Of a DNA stretch of 64,000 bases, positions 18,082-26,093 are shown one piece after another (position 1 is the first letter of the stretch; each line of letters starts with the position of its first letter). The position numbers were made by a program, and so were the translations under genes. The stretch spans positions 62,001-126,000 of the forward strand of contig FORK01000004.1 in assembly GCA_900113995.1 (NCBI GenBank). Reading direction: 5' to 3'. Under the pieces are notes generated by a model. The model had not been told where the DNA came from, did no database searches, and saw only the letters and a list, made by a program, of their open reading frames with translations. This DNA comes from Ruminococcaceae bacterium D5 (GTDB taxonomy: Bacteria > Bacillota > Clostridia > Oscillospirales > Ruminococcaceae).

Positions 18082-18112
18082 CCCCAGCAGAACAGAGCTG
18101 CTTTCCCACAAT

Positions 18113-18157
18113 AAAACAGGCAAAACCAGGCACTGAACACCTGATTTTGCCTGTTTT
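18113..18157 (+). terminator. Terminator after the EAL gene
   Basis: AAAACAGGCAAAACCAGG (18113-18130) pairs with CCTGATTTTGCCTGTTTT (18140-18157), with one bulged base. Confidence 0.75.
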
Positions 18158-18284
18158 GCTGTCCGTTTTGCCGCCTGCTGTGGACCACCCCGGCTTTTCT
18201 GCCGGTTTTGCCGTCCGTTTTGCCGCCTGCTGTGGACCACCCCGGCTTTTCTGCCTGTTTTGCCGTCCGTTTTGCCGCCTGCTT
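18152..18284. repeat. 52-bp tandem repeat, about 2.5 copies, in a convergent intergenic region
   Basis: Units start at about 18152, 18204 and 18256 (the last partial). Each carries GTTTTGCCGTCCGTTTTGCC, then GCCTGCTGTGGACCACCCCG and GCTTTTCTGCC. The array fills the space between the EAL terminator and the stop codon of the convergent PAS-GGDEF gene. The first half of the unit resembles the right arm of the EAL terminator (TTTTGCCTGTTTTG), so it may have grown out of it. Confidence 0.85.
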
Positions 18285-19268
18285 TTATTGATCGAGGGAA
18301 GCAAAACAGGTGATTGCCGCCCGGTTGAGCTTGGAGTGGTACAGCGCGGTATCCGCCTTTTGAAACAGCTGGTCAAAATGATTGCCGTCCTCCGGAAAAA
18401 CGGCGACCCCCATGCTCGTCGTGCAGCAGAACTTCTCCCCCGTACAGTGGACCATCTGCTGAAGCCGCCGGATCAGCCCTTCAAAGTCATGGAAATCCTC
18501 CACGAAGATCATGAACTCATCACCGCCGTAACGTCCGGCAATATCTGTGCTGCGAAAGCACCGCTTGATGGAATCCGCAACCAGCCTGATGACGGCATCC
18601 CCGGCCGTATGGCCGTGGGTATCGTTGAAGTCCTTAAAATTATCAATATCCATTAAAATCAGCGCGTGCCTCCGCCATGGGTTCTGACGCATTGCCTCTT
18701 TGACCATCTCAATCGAGGCCACCTTGTTATAAAGCCCGGTAAAGACGTCCAGCTTTGCTGCCTGCATCAAATTCCCCATCTTTGTCTTCTGCTCTTCGAT
18801 GTTGGTGATGATGCCGATCATTTTTACCGGAACGCCGTCCTCCATGACCGGAGAAACGTCGATCTTGCACCAGATATAGCCCGAGTCTCCCGCCCGCATA
18901 CGCGCCTCATAGGTGGTGGGCTTTCCTTGAAAGACAGACTGAAACGCCCGGCCGATCGTTTCAAAATCATCCGGGTGCGAAAAATATTCGGAGACCGCTC
19001 TCCGATAATCATCCGCAGGCAATTTGCTGAACGGGGTCACGTCCGCGAGAATCCTGTCTCCTGTGACCCCGAAAATATCCTCTGAGTTTGCAAAGAAAGT
19101 ATAAAGCTGTTTTTGCAGCTCCACCTCAAACACACATATCTTGGCCGCCTTCAGCGCCACTTTCAGCCGCTGCTGATAGAGCTCTGCTTCCGACAGTCCC
19201 GGAGCCGTTCTCTCTGTTTCAAACATCATATCATATTCCGTCTTAATCTTGGCAGATGATTCCACCAT
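18285..19268 (-). CDS. PAS-GGDEF diguanylate cyclase, cytoplasmic
   Basis: 327 residues with no membrane segment. A PAS fold (about 35-145) has the PAC-like end YEARMRAGDSGYIWCKIDVSPV. A GGDEF domain (about 165-325) opens with AKLDVFTGLYNKVASIEMV and has an intact GRYGGDEF (about residue 247). An RxxD inhibitory site (RSTD) sits exactly five residues before it, so c-di-GMP product inhibition is expected, unlike in the two membrane cyclases nearby. It is convergent with the EAL gene. The start at 19268 has only a modest ribosome site (GGCAGGAAC). Confidence 0.85.
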   Translation of the reverse strand: MVESSAKIKTEYDMMFETERTAPGLSEAELYQQRLKVALKAAKICVFEVELQKQLYTFFANSEDIFGVTGDRILADVTPFSKLPADDYRRAVSEYFSHPDDFETIGRAFQSVFQGKPTTYEARMRAGDSGYIWCKIDVSPVMEDGVPVKMIGIITNIEEQKTKMGNLMQAAKLDVFTGLYNKVASIEMVKEAMRQNPWRRHALILMDIDNFKDFNDTHGHTAGDAVIRLVADSIKRCFRSTDIAGRYGGDEFMIFVEDFHDFEGLIRRLQQMVHCTGEKFCCTTSMGVAVFPEDGNHFDQLFQKADTALYHSKLNRAAITCFASLDQ

Positions 19269-19679
19269 GTTCCTGCCGGTTTGTCAGCCGTCTAAACAAT
19301 ATTATAAGGCATAACCTCGGGAGGAAGCAATACTCTGTCTGTAACAGTCCCATTACGAATTGGTGTGATTTTACAATTTTGTGATTTCCGCTCTCAAGCA
19401 ACCCAGCAAAGCACATTCCTATCCTGTCGAGTGCCGGAAGCCGGTTTTCCTCTGTATGGATTCCATACAGTTTCTTCGCCAGGCAGACGGCATCCGGATG
19501 GAAGTGCGGACTGATTCCGGTGCCCGCGGAAAACTCGGATGCCTTTCTGCCTGCGCCCGATCAAAATCCGCGGACTGATTCCGGTGCCCGCAGAAAAGCT
19601 TTCAGGCATCCCGCCGGACAAGCTCTTCCGCGACCCGGCGCGGCGGGAACGGCAAGCGCGGATCAAAGCGGCCTTCGGC
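19269..19679. other. Intergenic region with a 65-bp-period duplication
   Basis: No gene is seen. A block reading GCGGACTGATTCCGGTGCCC, GC(G/A)GAAAA occurs at about 19505-19531 and again at about 19570-19596, a tandem duplication with a 65-bp period. An AT-rich stretch at about 19290-19385 probably holds the promoter of the PAS-GGDEF gene. Confidence 0.6.
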
Positions 19680-20085
19680 TCAGGCATCCTGCGGTTTTCT
19701 CACCTTTCGGAGAAGCGCCTTCGCCTCCTCCTTTTTCAGCGCCTTTCCATAGGACACCGCTTTTCCGTCTACCACCAGCGCGGGGGTGGTCGTCACGCCG
19801 TTCGCGGCAATCTGTGCAAAATCCGTCACATGACCGACAACGGGTTCCGTCCCCAGCTCGGCAGGAGCGGACCGCCTCCTCCAGCGTGCTGCATTTCGCA
19901 CAGCCGGAACCAAGCACCTGGACGCCCGAGAGCGATTCCGCTGTTGGCACCCGTGCCGCGGCGTCTGCACCGCAGCCGCATGCACAGCTGTTTTGGGATT
20001 TCTCTTTCCTTTTACTGAACAGACCCGCAGCAATTCCGCCCTGTCGTTTCGCAATCAAGGCAAAACATATCTCATAAAATTTCAC
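19680..20085 (-). pseudogene. Thioredoxin-like redox protein, broken by a single-base frameshift
   Basis: The protein is split over two frames. The first part (from GTG 20085) contains a Cys-rich leader (CACGCG) and the active site VQVLGSGCAKCSTLEEAV. The second part, in another frame, continues AELGTEPVVGHVTDF, IAANGVTTTPALVVDGK and ends KKEEAKALLRKV before TGA. Joined, they give a normal MTH895-type thioredoxin-fold protein of about 130 residues. The switch lies at about 19860-19872 and needs one extra base (or two missing). This could be real decay or a sequencing error. It is the last gene of the pgs operon, 18 bp after pgsW. Confidence 0.75.
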
Positions 20086-20103
20086 TGCGGAAATCTCCGC
20101 TTC

Positions 20104-21204
20104 TCATTTACCGTCACCGGAAGCTTTGAGATCTGCAAATGCCGTCCGCCCTTTCCGGGCGGTCACGAGCAGCAGCAGCGCGATTCCCAGCGCCAGTGCA
20201 ATCGGCCCTCTCGGATACTCCGTCGTCCAGTAGACGGGGGAATCTCCCGGAGCGGACTGCGCCATTGGATCAAACGGCATCGAATAATCGGCGGCAATTT
20301 TGCGGACATTCAACAGATTGATGACCGGAATTCCCTGTGCGAGATACCATTCAACCAAACCGCTTGTTTTGCTCAGCCGGTCCGGGGAAACCGTATGATG
20401 CAGCAAGCCCTGCCCCAGCGAGAGGGCGCTGTCCCCCAGGCCCATCGAAGTGATGTTGCCGCCCGCAGCCACAAAGCAGTCAATCCCGTTCGCGCCGTAA
20501 ACATCCAGCCGGGCCGACAGGTTTTTTTGGTAATCCTCCTCCCGCATCACCGGGATTCCCCAGCTTTCCACCCGTTTCAGAATCGGGACAAATGCCTCTT
20601 CGTCAAAGACTCCTCCGCCGTTGTCCCGGTCCCCGCCGGGCGTGACCAGGGCGCTGTCGCGGGAAATCAGACCGTCGAGGAAAAGTCGGTGCGCCATGTC
20701 CGGGAAGGTCAGTTCAGGGCAGTTCGCTCCATAGGTCGAAGCGCCGACCGATGAGATGTAAACAGCCTCCAGCTCCATCGCATCGCAGGCGCAGAGCACC
20801 GCAAGGTTCAAAGAGGGGAAGGACCCGGAAAATCCTGCGCCCACGCGGTCGCCGGAACGCAGGCCCGCCTCGGAAAACATCCGCACCAGCAGCGCCGCCA
20901 TATCCGGATCGGCGGCGGTGCGCTTTGCCTCGATCGAGCCAAGCGTGGTGGTAATGTCGGTGTACTCCTCCCCGATCAAACCGGTCTTATGGAAATCCCC
21001 GGGAGAAAGCGGGAGGCCGAGCTCCTCCCGGTACCCCCGCACCGCCTCCATACATCGCTCCATCCGCGCGCGGGCATCGAGCTGCAGGGCGTAACAGGCG
21101 CTCTGCCGGGCGTTCCCGCTGACGGAAACGAATCCGACTGCGGCCGTCAATACGGCGAGAGCGGCGACGAGCAGACCCATGCGCCGCCCCTGCTTCCCCC
21201 TCAT
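20104..21204 (-). CDS. pgsW: Poly-gamma-glutamate system protein (PgsW type)
   Basis: About 366 residues from ATG 21204, which overlaps the pgsC stop (ATGA). A signal-anchor helix at about 9-27 and a second hydrophobic segment near the C terminus (IALALGIALLLLVTA) bracket an extracytoplasmic domain. That domain contains GAGFSGSFPSLNLAVL, SSVGASTYGANCPELTFPDM and VTPGGDRDNGGG. This pattern matches the family annotated as 'poly-gamma-glutamate system protein', whose exact role is unknown. Tight coupling to pgsB-pgsC supports a part in polymer synthesis or export. Confidence 0.8.
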   Translation of the reverse strand: MRGKQGRRMGLLVAALAVLTAAVGFVSVSGNARQSACYALQLDARARMERCMEAVRGYREELGLPLSPGDFHKTGLIGEEYTDITTTLGSIEAKRTAADPDMAALLVRMFSEAGLRSGDRVGAGFSGSFPSLNLAVLCACDAMELEAVYISSVGASTYGANCPELTFPDMAHRLFLDGLISRDSALVTPGGDRDNGGGVFDEEAFVPILKRVESWGIPVMREEDYQKNLSARLDVYGANGIDCFVAAGGNITSMGLGDSALSLGQGLLHHTVSPDRLSKTSGLVEWYLAQGIPVINLLNVRKIAADYSMPFDPMAQSAPGDSPVYWTTEYPRGPIALALGIALLLLVTARKGRTAFADLKASGDGK

Positions 21205-21644
21205 CTTATCATGGCCGGAAGCACCGGCAGACCGAACCAGAGCATCACCAGCGCGAGAATTCCGGTCACGATTCCCAGCGAGAGAAGAGAGGGCCAAATT
21301 CCCTGCCGCTCGAATTCCTGTGCGATAATCCCCGGCACCAGGCAGCCGATCAGGCCGGGGGAGGCCCCGAGAAGGCCGCTTGCCTCGATGGCCAGATTGA
21401 CCGCAAAGGACAGCAGGATCATGACCGCGAACCGTCTGCGCCCATAGAGAATCATCCAGCGGGAGAGCAGCCGGGCAGCCGCCCATGTCAGCAATACAAC
21501 AAACAGGGTGTAGGCGATCCGCGCAGGGGTTTGCAGGCAGAGCGCGAGGTAGCCCGAAACGATCAGTCCGGCAGGGGAAAAACCGGTCAGCTCATAAAAC
21601 AGGATGCTCAGGACCACCCCGAGCAGCACGATATTATGGTACAA
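21201..21644 (-). CDS. pgsC: Poly-gamma-glutamate synthase membrane subunit
   Basis: About 147 residues, the usual PgsC/CapC size (about 149). The likely start is TTG 21644, 9 bp after AAGGAGG; an ATG at 21668 would lie before that site and overlap pgsB more deeply. Four to five membrane segments are visible, with the family segment TGFSPAGLIVSGYLAL and ILYGRRRFAVMILLSF. With PgsB it forms the ligase core that polymerises glutamate at the membrane. It overlaps the end of pgsB by 11 bp and pgsW by 4 bp. Confidence 0.88.
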   Translation of the reverse strand: MYHNIVLLGVVLSILFYELTGFSPAGLIVSGYLALCLQTPARIAYTLFVVLLTWAAARLLSRWMILYGRRRFAVMILLSFAVNLAIEASGLLGASPGLIGCLVPGIIAQEFERQGIWPSLLSLGIVTGILALVMLWFGLPVLPAMIR

Positions 21645-22767
21645 AGGGGGTTCCCTCCTTCCGGACACGGGCCATCAGCGGATGTCCCTCGTTTGCAATG
21701 TTGCCTGCGGCAAAAATCACCGTATCTGCGCCCTGATCCGCAAGAGGAAGGGACGGCGCCCGCGTGAAGGACCGGATCAGCGGCGGGTTCGGCAGCCTGT
21801 GGAGCCTGCGCGCCGCCGCACCCCGAAAGGCCCCCATCAGCCAAACCTCGTCGGGCGAGAGCCGCTGCGCAAGCAGCAGCATATGTTCGGTGCGGTAGCC
21901 GCGGTCCGGTCTGTTGTTGACGAGCAGAATCAGCCGCTTTTCGAACAGACCGTTCTTTTCCGCAAGCATCCTCCAGACCCGCTCGCTCGAATCCGGGTCA
22001 TTGATCGAAAGGCCGTTGATGAAAAGAGCGCCTCCCGGCAGGACAAAGAGAGACAGGGCATAGGGGTCCCGCTGATAATGCGCCATGCCTTCGAGCGCGG
22101 TTTTCCGGTCCACTCCAAGGCGCTCACAGACCGCGAGCGCCAGCGCGACGTTCTCCGGAAAATCGATTCCACCGGGAATCTCCCCCTCGGGCAGGGCCAA
22201 CACCAGCTCGCTGCCCAGCGCGGCGGCGCGCCGCCCGATCGCGGCCGCATGGACGGCGTCGGCGGTGAAAACCACTCCGTTTTGGGGGACGGTCGAGCAG
22301 AGGGATTCACAGATTTCATCGAGGGTGGCCCCCATCTCATCGGTATGGTCCAACCGGACGTTGGTGATTACCCCAAGGTCTGCCCGCACCATCCGGTGCT
22401 GCGAAAGATACTGAAGCGCAGGATCAACCGCCATGCATTCGGCAACCAGAACCTCCGCTTTCTCTTTGGCGGCGCGGCGGAGAATTCTGAGCTGCTCCTT
22501 GATGTTGGCTCTGCCGTGCCGGATAATGGGGCGCTCGCCCCCGTTCACATCGATGGTCATCGCCAGACTGCCGGTGGTTTTACAGAAGACCCGGTATCCT
22601 CCGGCGCGAAGCCCGGCGTCGATCAGCCGGGAGACGGTGGATTTCCCGCGGGTTCCGTTCACATAGACCACATGGGAAATCTGCCGGCGGTCGCGCAGCG
22701 CGCGGACATTTTCCGCCGCCAGAAACGCAAGATATCCGAATGTGAGCAGAAGGATCAACAGGTTCAA
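21634..22767 (-). CDS. pgsB: Poly-gamma-glutamate synthase, Mur-ligase-like ATPase subunit
   Basis: 377 residues. An N-terminal membrane anchor (about 2-18) precedes an ATP-dependent amide ligase fold with P-loop NGTRGKST (about 37-44), AECMAVDPALQYLSQ, and ITNVRLDHTDEMG. These are characteristic of PgsB/CapB, the catalytic subunit that activates the growing polyglutamate chain with ATP. It heads a pgsB-pgsC-pgsW operon. No pgsA/capA or pgsE/capE is present in the window, so the system is either split in the genome or a reduced variant. Confidence 0.9.
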   Translation of the reverse strand: MNLLILLLTFGYLAFLAAENVRALRDRRQISHVVYVNGTRGKSTVSRLIDAGLRAGGYRVFCKTTGSLAMTIDVNGGERPIIRHGRANIKEQLRILRRAAKEKAEVLVAECMAVDPALQYLSQHRMVRADLGVITNVRLDHTDEMGATLDEICESLCSTVPQNGVVFTADAVHAAAIGRRAAALGSELVLALPEGEIPGGIDFPENVALALAVCERLGVDRKTALEGMAHYQRDPYALSLFVLPGGALFINGLSINDPDSSERVWRMLAEKNGLFEKRLILLVNNRPDRGYRTEHMLLLAQRLSPDEVWLMGAFRGAAARRLHRLPNPPLIRSFTRAPSLPLADQGADTVIFAAGNIANEGHPLMARVRKEGTPFVP

Positions 22768-23234
22768 CGTGCTTCCCCCCTTCCCAATAAGTTTATCATA
22801 ATGCGGCAGCTAAGAAAAGGCCAGAAAAAAATATGGAAAGAATCCGCGAATCTTTGCGGAATATGCCTTGCGGCGGGCCCGTCACAAAGCCCGCCGCAAA
22901 AGCATTGAAATGAAATTTTGAGGGGAGTGATTGCAGGCTAAAATCAGCCGGCAGTGCCGGAAGCCCATTGTGCCTGCCCGCCGGTACTCTTTGGCCTTCC
23001 AGATGAGAGAACCCGCGATCCCTGGCGCAAATCTCCAGAAAGTCCTTGGCCGAATTAAATCCGGACCCATGCGCAGAGCAAATCCGCCGTTCACAGACGG
23101 ATATTTGAAGAATTTTTTTAAGAAACAGACCCCCCAAAACCAAAAATCTCCTTTATTTTCTCCCAAACAAACCTAAATTTGTCCCTTCCCGCATAGGATT
23201 GCAGTAAAGACAACTCAAAGGGGAGGGCAACTGT
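22768..23234. other. Intergenic region upstream of spoIIID, with a GC-rich hairpin
   Basis: No gene supported. A GC-rich inverted repeat (GCGGCGGGC and its complement GCCCGCCGC, about 22872-22899) lies about 100 bp upstream of pgsB. A stretch CATAGGAT at 23192-23199, upstream of spoIIID, resembles a sigma-E -10 (CATACAnT), but the -35 is weak and I do not claim it. Confidence 0.45.
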
Positions 23235-23504
23235 GTGAAAGGCTTGCCAGAGGAGCGTGCGATCCAGCTCGCTCAGTATATTATCGAACACAACGCCACG
23301 GTGCGTCAGGCGGCGAAGGCTTTTTCGGTAAGTAAATCAACGGTACATAAGGACGTGAGTGAACGTCTGCGACTGCTTTCTCCCTCCCTGTTCGAGCAGT
23401 GCAGGGCGGTGCTTGAGATAAACAAACTACAGCGCCATATTCGGGGCGGGTTGGCAACCCGGGAAAAATATGCTCGAATTCGTGCCGTTGATCACCTCCA
23501 CTAA
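23235..23504 (+). CDS. spoIIID: Sporulation transcription factor SpoIIID
   Basis: 89 residues, the normal family length. The sequence LAQYIIEHNATVRQAAKAFS, then VSKSTVHKDVSERL, is the SpoIIID helix-turn-helix, and the basic C-terminal tail (RGGLATREKYAR) that also contacts DNA is present. In endospore formers it acts in the mother cell after sigma-E to switch genes on or off. The start is GTG 23235 behind GGGGAGGG. A very strong terminator follows, so it is monocistronic. It is good evidence that the organism can sporulate. Confidence 0.93.
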   Translation: MKGLPEERAIQLAQYIIEHNATVRQAAKAFSVSKSTVHKDVSERLRLLSPSLFEQCRAVLEINKLQRHIRGGLATREKYARIRAVDHLH

Positions 23505-23510
23505 TGCAGA

Positions 23511-23573
23511 AGCAGAAGGACCCTTTGCAGGGGCGGCGAACCGGCCGCATTCCCTGCAAAGGGTCCTTCTGCT
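23511..23573. terminator. Bidirectional terminator between spoIIID and the XRE regulator
   Basis: A 22-bp perfect stem (AGCAGAAGGACCCTTTGCAG plus GG, 23511-23532, with its complement at 23552-23573) encloses a GC-rich loop. It lies 7 bp after spoIIID and 3 bp from the stop of the convergent gene. Confidence 0.85.
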
Positions 23574-23575
23574 GA

Positions 23576-24802
23576 TTATTTCCGTTTCACGGGGTCATAG
23601 TCCGGCTGTATGGCGTCGTAGTGGTCGGCTTCCAGCCATCCGCGTTCATCCGCCCGGATATCAAAGCCGACGGCAAGCATATATTGATCCCGTCCGAGGC
23701 TGTCAACTACATGGAGTGCAAGATCGAGAGCGTCTCCGTCGGCAAGTTCCACTGCCTGATGCAGTTCAATCGATCGGTCGAGTTCCTTGAAAAGTCCTGT
23801 TGGAAGCTCCACCGGCTCGATGTAGACCGCCTCTCCGTTGCGCAGGATTTCCAGCTGCGCTGAAACCGGCTCGGCCGACTGTTCGCTGCCGGGAAAAATC
23901 TGTACCCGCGCCGAGCCGTCAAAGGCGCAGCTTCCGTCTTTCCTCTGGTATCCGAAGCTTCCCTGCCAGTCGCACCAGAGGTCAAGCCCTGTTTGTACCC
24001 GCAGATTTCCGATCGTCTCCAACAGCTGCACCTGGCGTTCCCCATCCTTTTCCAGACGGATGCTCAGCTTCAGCTCCTGTTCGAGATCGTAGGGAAGCTC
24101 AATCCAGGCACAATAGCGTCCCGACGCCTCCTGCGAGGCGGCTGAGACATATGAGCCGCCTTCCTCTGTCTCAGCGGCAAACTCCGCCTTTGTCCCATCC
24201 ACGGCCCGTTTCGGCACCGCCCAAATGGCAAGGGTAACGGTTCGGGCCTCCCGGTCATACGCCTCGAGGCGGTACCCCCAGTCAGCGATAAGGCTGTTTT
24301 CTTTCTCGATCAAATCCGCAAGCTGCCAGGTCAGGCTGTTGATCTGGGACGAAAGCTCGCTTTTCATCCCCCACAAATTATTCTCAACCTTTTGAACCCG
24401 GGCGGAAAGCCGTTCAAATTGTCCCCGCACCGCCCAAGCCAAAGATACGACCGCCAAAGCCAGACAGACAAGCTGCCACCTCTTGAGCCGACGCGGCGGT
24501 GTTTTCTTCTCCAGCTCGGAAACGTACCTTCCCACAATCTCCTCGACAGCGGCAAGCTCCCGTTCCGAAAGCGTCTCCCCGTCCGCGCTGCCCTCTTTCT
24601 TCTCCTCCTCAATTCCGAGCAGGGCGCCCAGCGGGATGCCGAACAGTCTGCTTAATGCAATGAGCTTTTCCAACTCGGGCACCGCGGCGTCTCCCTCCCA
24701 TTTGGAGATCGCCTGCCGCGATACGCCCAGCCGCTCCCCCAGCACCTCCTGTGAGATTCCGGCAGCCCGCCGCCCGGCGGAAATTCGCTCTCCCAGCGTC
24801 AT
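23576..24802 (-). CDS. Membrane-anchored XRE-family regulator
   Basis: About 408 residues from ATG 24802 behind AAGGAGG. The N-terminal HTH_3 domain (about 3-60) has GISQEVLGERLGVSRQAISKWE. A charged linker and a single membrane helix (WQLVCLALAVVSLAWAV, about 130-148) follow, then a short coiled coil (RLSARVQKVENNLWGMKSEL) and an extracytoplasmic beta-rich region. That outer region has two similar modules in which charged strands alternate (for example KLSIRLEKDGERQVQLLETI). The layout suggests a one-component signal transducer that senses something outside the membrane. It is divergent from sigG. Confidence 0.75.
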   Translation of the reverse strand: MTLGERISAGRRAAGISQEVLGERLGVSRQAISKWEGDAAVPELEKLIALSRLFGIPLGALLGIEEEKKEGSADGETLSERELAAVEEIVGRYVSELEKKTPPRRLKRWQLVCLALAVVSLAWAVRGQFERLSARVQKVENNLWGMKSELSSQINSLTWQLADLIEKENSLIADWGYRLEAYDREARTVTLAIWAVPKRAVDGTKAEFAAETEEGGSYVSAASQEASGRYCAWIELPYDLEQELKLSIRLEKDGERQVQLLETIGNLRVQTGLDLWCDWQGSFGYQRKDGSCAFDGSARVQIFPGSEQSAEPVSAQLEILRNGEAVYIEPVELPTGLFKELDRSIELHQAVELADGDALDLALHVVDSLGRDQYMLAVGFDIRADERGWLEADHYDAIQPDYDPVKRK

Positions 24803-24838
24803 TGGCGTCCGCCTCCTTTCGAGTGCCATCTTAACAGA

Positions 24839-25138
24839 TTTGAGCCGTCCTGCCAACCATCTGAGGAGAGCGGTTTGTCAACCGGTGGTTGCACTTCGCA
24901 TTCTTATGCGGTTTCCGGCAATTTGACAGGGCGTACAAAACAGTTGGAAGCTGACTGCCCGCAAAGCGCCCGGCCCATACGCAAAAGGTTTGAGCCATTC
25001 TCCAACCATCCGGGGAGAGCGGTTTGTCAGCCGAAGGTCGTGCTCCACATTCTTATGCGGTTTCCAGCATTTTGGCAGGATGTGCGAAAAATATTGGAAG
25101 CTGATTGCCCGCAAAGCGCCCGGCCCATACTCAAGAGC
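24839..25138. repeat. Two diverged 150-bp tandem repeats between the XRE regulator and sigG
   Basis: Unit 1 (24839-24988) and unit 2 (24989-25138) share landmarks at an exact 150-bp offset: TTTGAGCC, GGGAGAGCGGTTTGTCA (approximate in unit 1), ATTCTTATGCGGTTTCC, TTGGAAGCTGA and GCAAAGCGCCCGGCCCATAC. They fill the divergent intergenic space and end 24 bp before the sigG start codon, so they must contain or flank the regulatory sites of one or both genes. Confidence 0.85.
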
Positions 25139-25162
25139 AGTGAATCAAAGCGAGGTGGGCGG

Positions 25163-25933
25163 ATGAATTTTAACAAGGTGGAAATCTGCGGGGTAGATAC
25201 CTCGAAGCTGCCGGTCATCAGCGAGAAGGAGAAGCTCGATCTAATGCGCCGCGCCAAAGAAGGGGACGCTGCGGCGCGGGATCGAATGATTGCCAGCAAC
25301 CTGCGTCTGGTGCTTTCAGTCGTTCAGAAATTTGCCAACCGGGGAGAAAATCCCGACGATCTGTTTCAGGTTGGCTGCATCGGGCTCATTAAGGCGATCG
25401 ACCATTTTGATCCCACTCTGGAGGTGCGGTTCTCCACCTATGGGGTGCCGATGATTATCGGGGAAATCCGGCGGTACCTGCGGGACAACAACGCCGTGCG
25501 GGTCAGCCGCTCGATGCGGGATACCGCCTACAAGGCACTGCAGGTGCGGGAAAGGCTGCTGGGAGAGAACCTCGTGGAACCGACCGTTGAACAGATTGCA
25601 AAGGAAATGGGGGCGCGCCGCCAGGAGGTTGTCGCCGCGCTGGAAGCGATTGTCGAACCCATTTCTCTGTATGAACCGATCTATTCGGATGGCGGCGATC
25701 CGATCTTTGTGATGGACCAGATCGGAGATCCAGGCACCGACGGGGACTGGCTCGACGAGATCTCCTTTCGGGAGGCCATCGCCGCGCTGGCCGAACGTGA
25801 AAAGAAAATTCTCTCGCTGCGGTTTGTCGTCGGAAAAACCCAGATGGAGGTCGCCCGCGAGGTCGGCATCAGTCAGGCACAGGTATCCCGTCTCGAAAAG
25901 GGCGCGCTGGAAAAGATTAAGAAACGGATGTGA
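25163..25933 (+). CDS. sigG: RNA polymerase sporulation sigma factor SigG
   Basis: 256 residues. It opens with NKVEICGVDTSKLPV, the SigG-specific leader recognised by its anti-sigma control. Region 2 follows (ASNLRLVLSVVQKF, DDLFQVGCIGLIKAIDHF, RFSTYGVPMIIGEIRRYLRD), then region 3 and region 4 with the HTH KTQMEVAREVGISQAQVSRLE. The start is ATG 25163 behind GAGGTG. It directs late forespore gene expression. The usual spoIIG neighbours (spoIIGA, sigE) are not beside it; instead it is divergent from an XRE membrane regulator across the 150-bp repeats. Confidence 0.93.
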   Translation: MNFNKVEICGVDTSKLPVISEKEKLDLMRRAKEGDAAARDRMIASNLRLVLSVVQKFANRGENPDDLFQVGCIGLIKAIDHFDPTLEVRFSTYGVPMIIGEIRRYLRDNNAVRVSRSMRDTAYKALQVRERLLGENLVEPTVEQIAKEMGARRQEVVAALEAIVEPISLYEPIYSDGGDPIFVMDQIGDPGTDGDWLDEISFREAIAALAEREKKILSLRFVVGKTQMEVAREVGISQAQVSRLEKGALEKIKKRM

Positions 25934-26045
25934 CGGACGCCGAAGCGGCACCCGGGTCTTTCGATCCATCCGTTCGGACATGCGGCGGCTCGGAAGAGTC
26001 CCGGCCCGATTCTTTGTCCTGACGCCCTTCGTCCCGTTTGGATAC

Positions 26046-26089
26046 GCGGCGGCGCGCTGCGGATGAGTTCATCCGCAGCGCGCCGCCGC
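26046..26089. terminator. Very long perfect hairpin between sigG and the kinase-like gene
   Basis: A 21-bp perfect stem (GCGGCGGCGCGCTGCGGATGA, here split as GCGGCGGCGC and GCTGCGGATGA, 26046-26066) pairs with 26069-26089 across 2 bp. It lies between converging genes, 5 bp from the kinase-like stop codon. There is no long T-run, so strength as a terminator is uncertain. Confidence 0.6.
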
Positions 26090-26093
26090 ATTG

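Noticed and set aside
22850-22900. Hairpins upstream of pgsB as a riboswitch or terminator
   Set aside because: Strong GC pairing but no T-run and no known riboswitch core could be recognised.
22796-23166. Two minus-strand frames of about 100 codons in the pgsB-spoIIID gap
   Set aside because: No ribosome site, no family resemblance and poor codon pattern.
23173-23199. Sigma-E promoter for spoIIID
   Set aside because: CATAGGAT resembles the -10, but no convincing -35 is found at the right spacing, so I do not list it as a feature.
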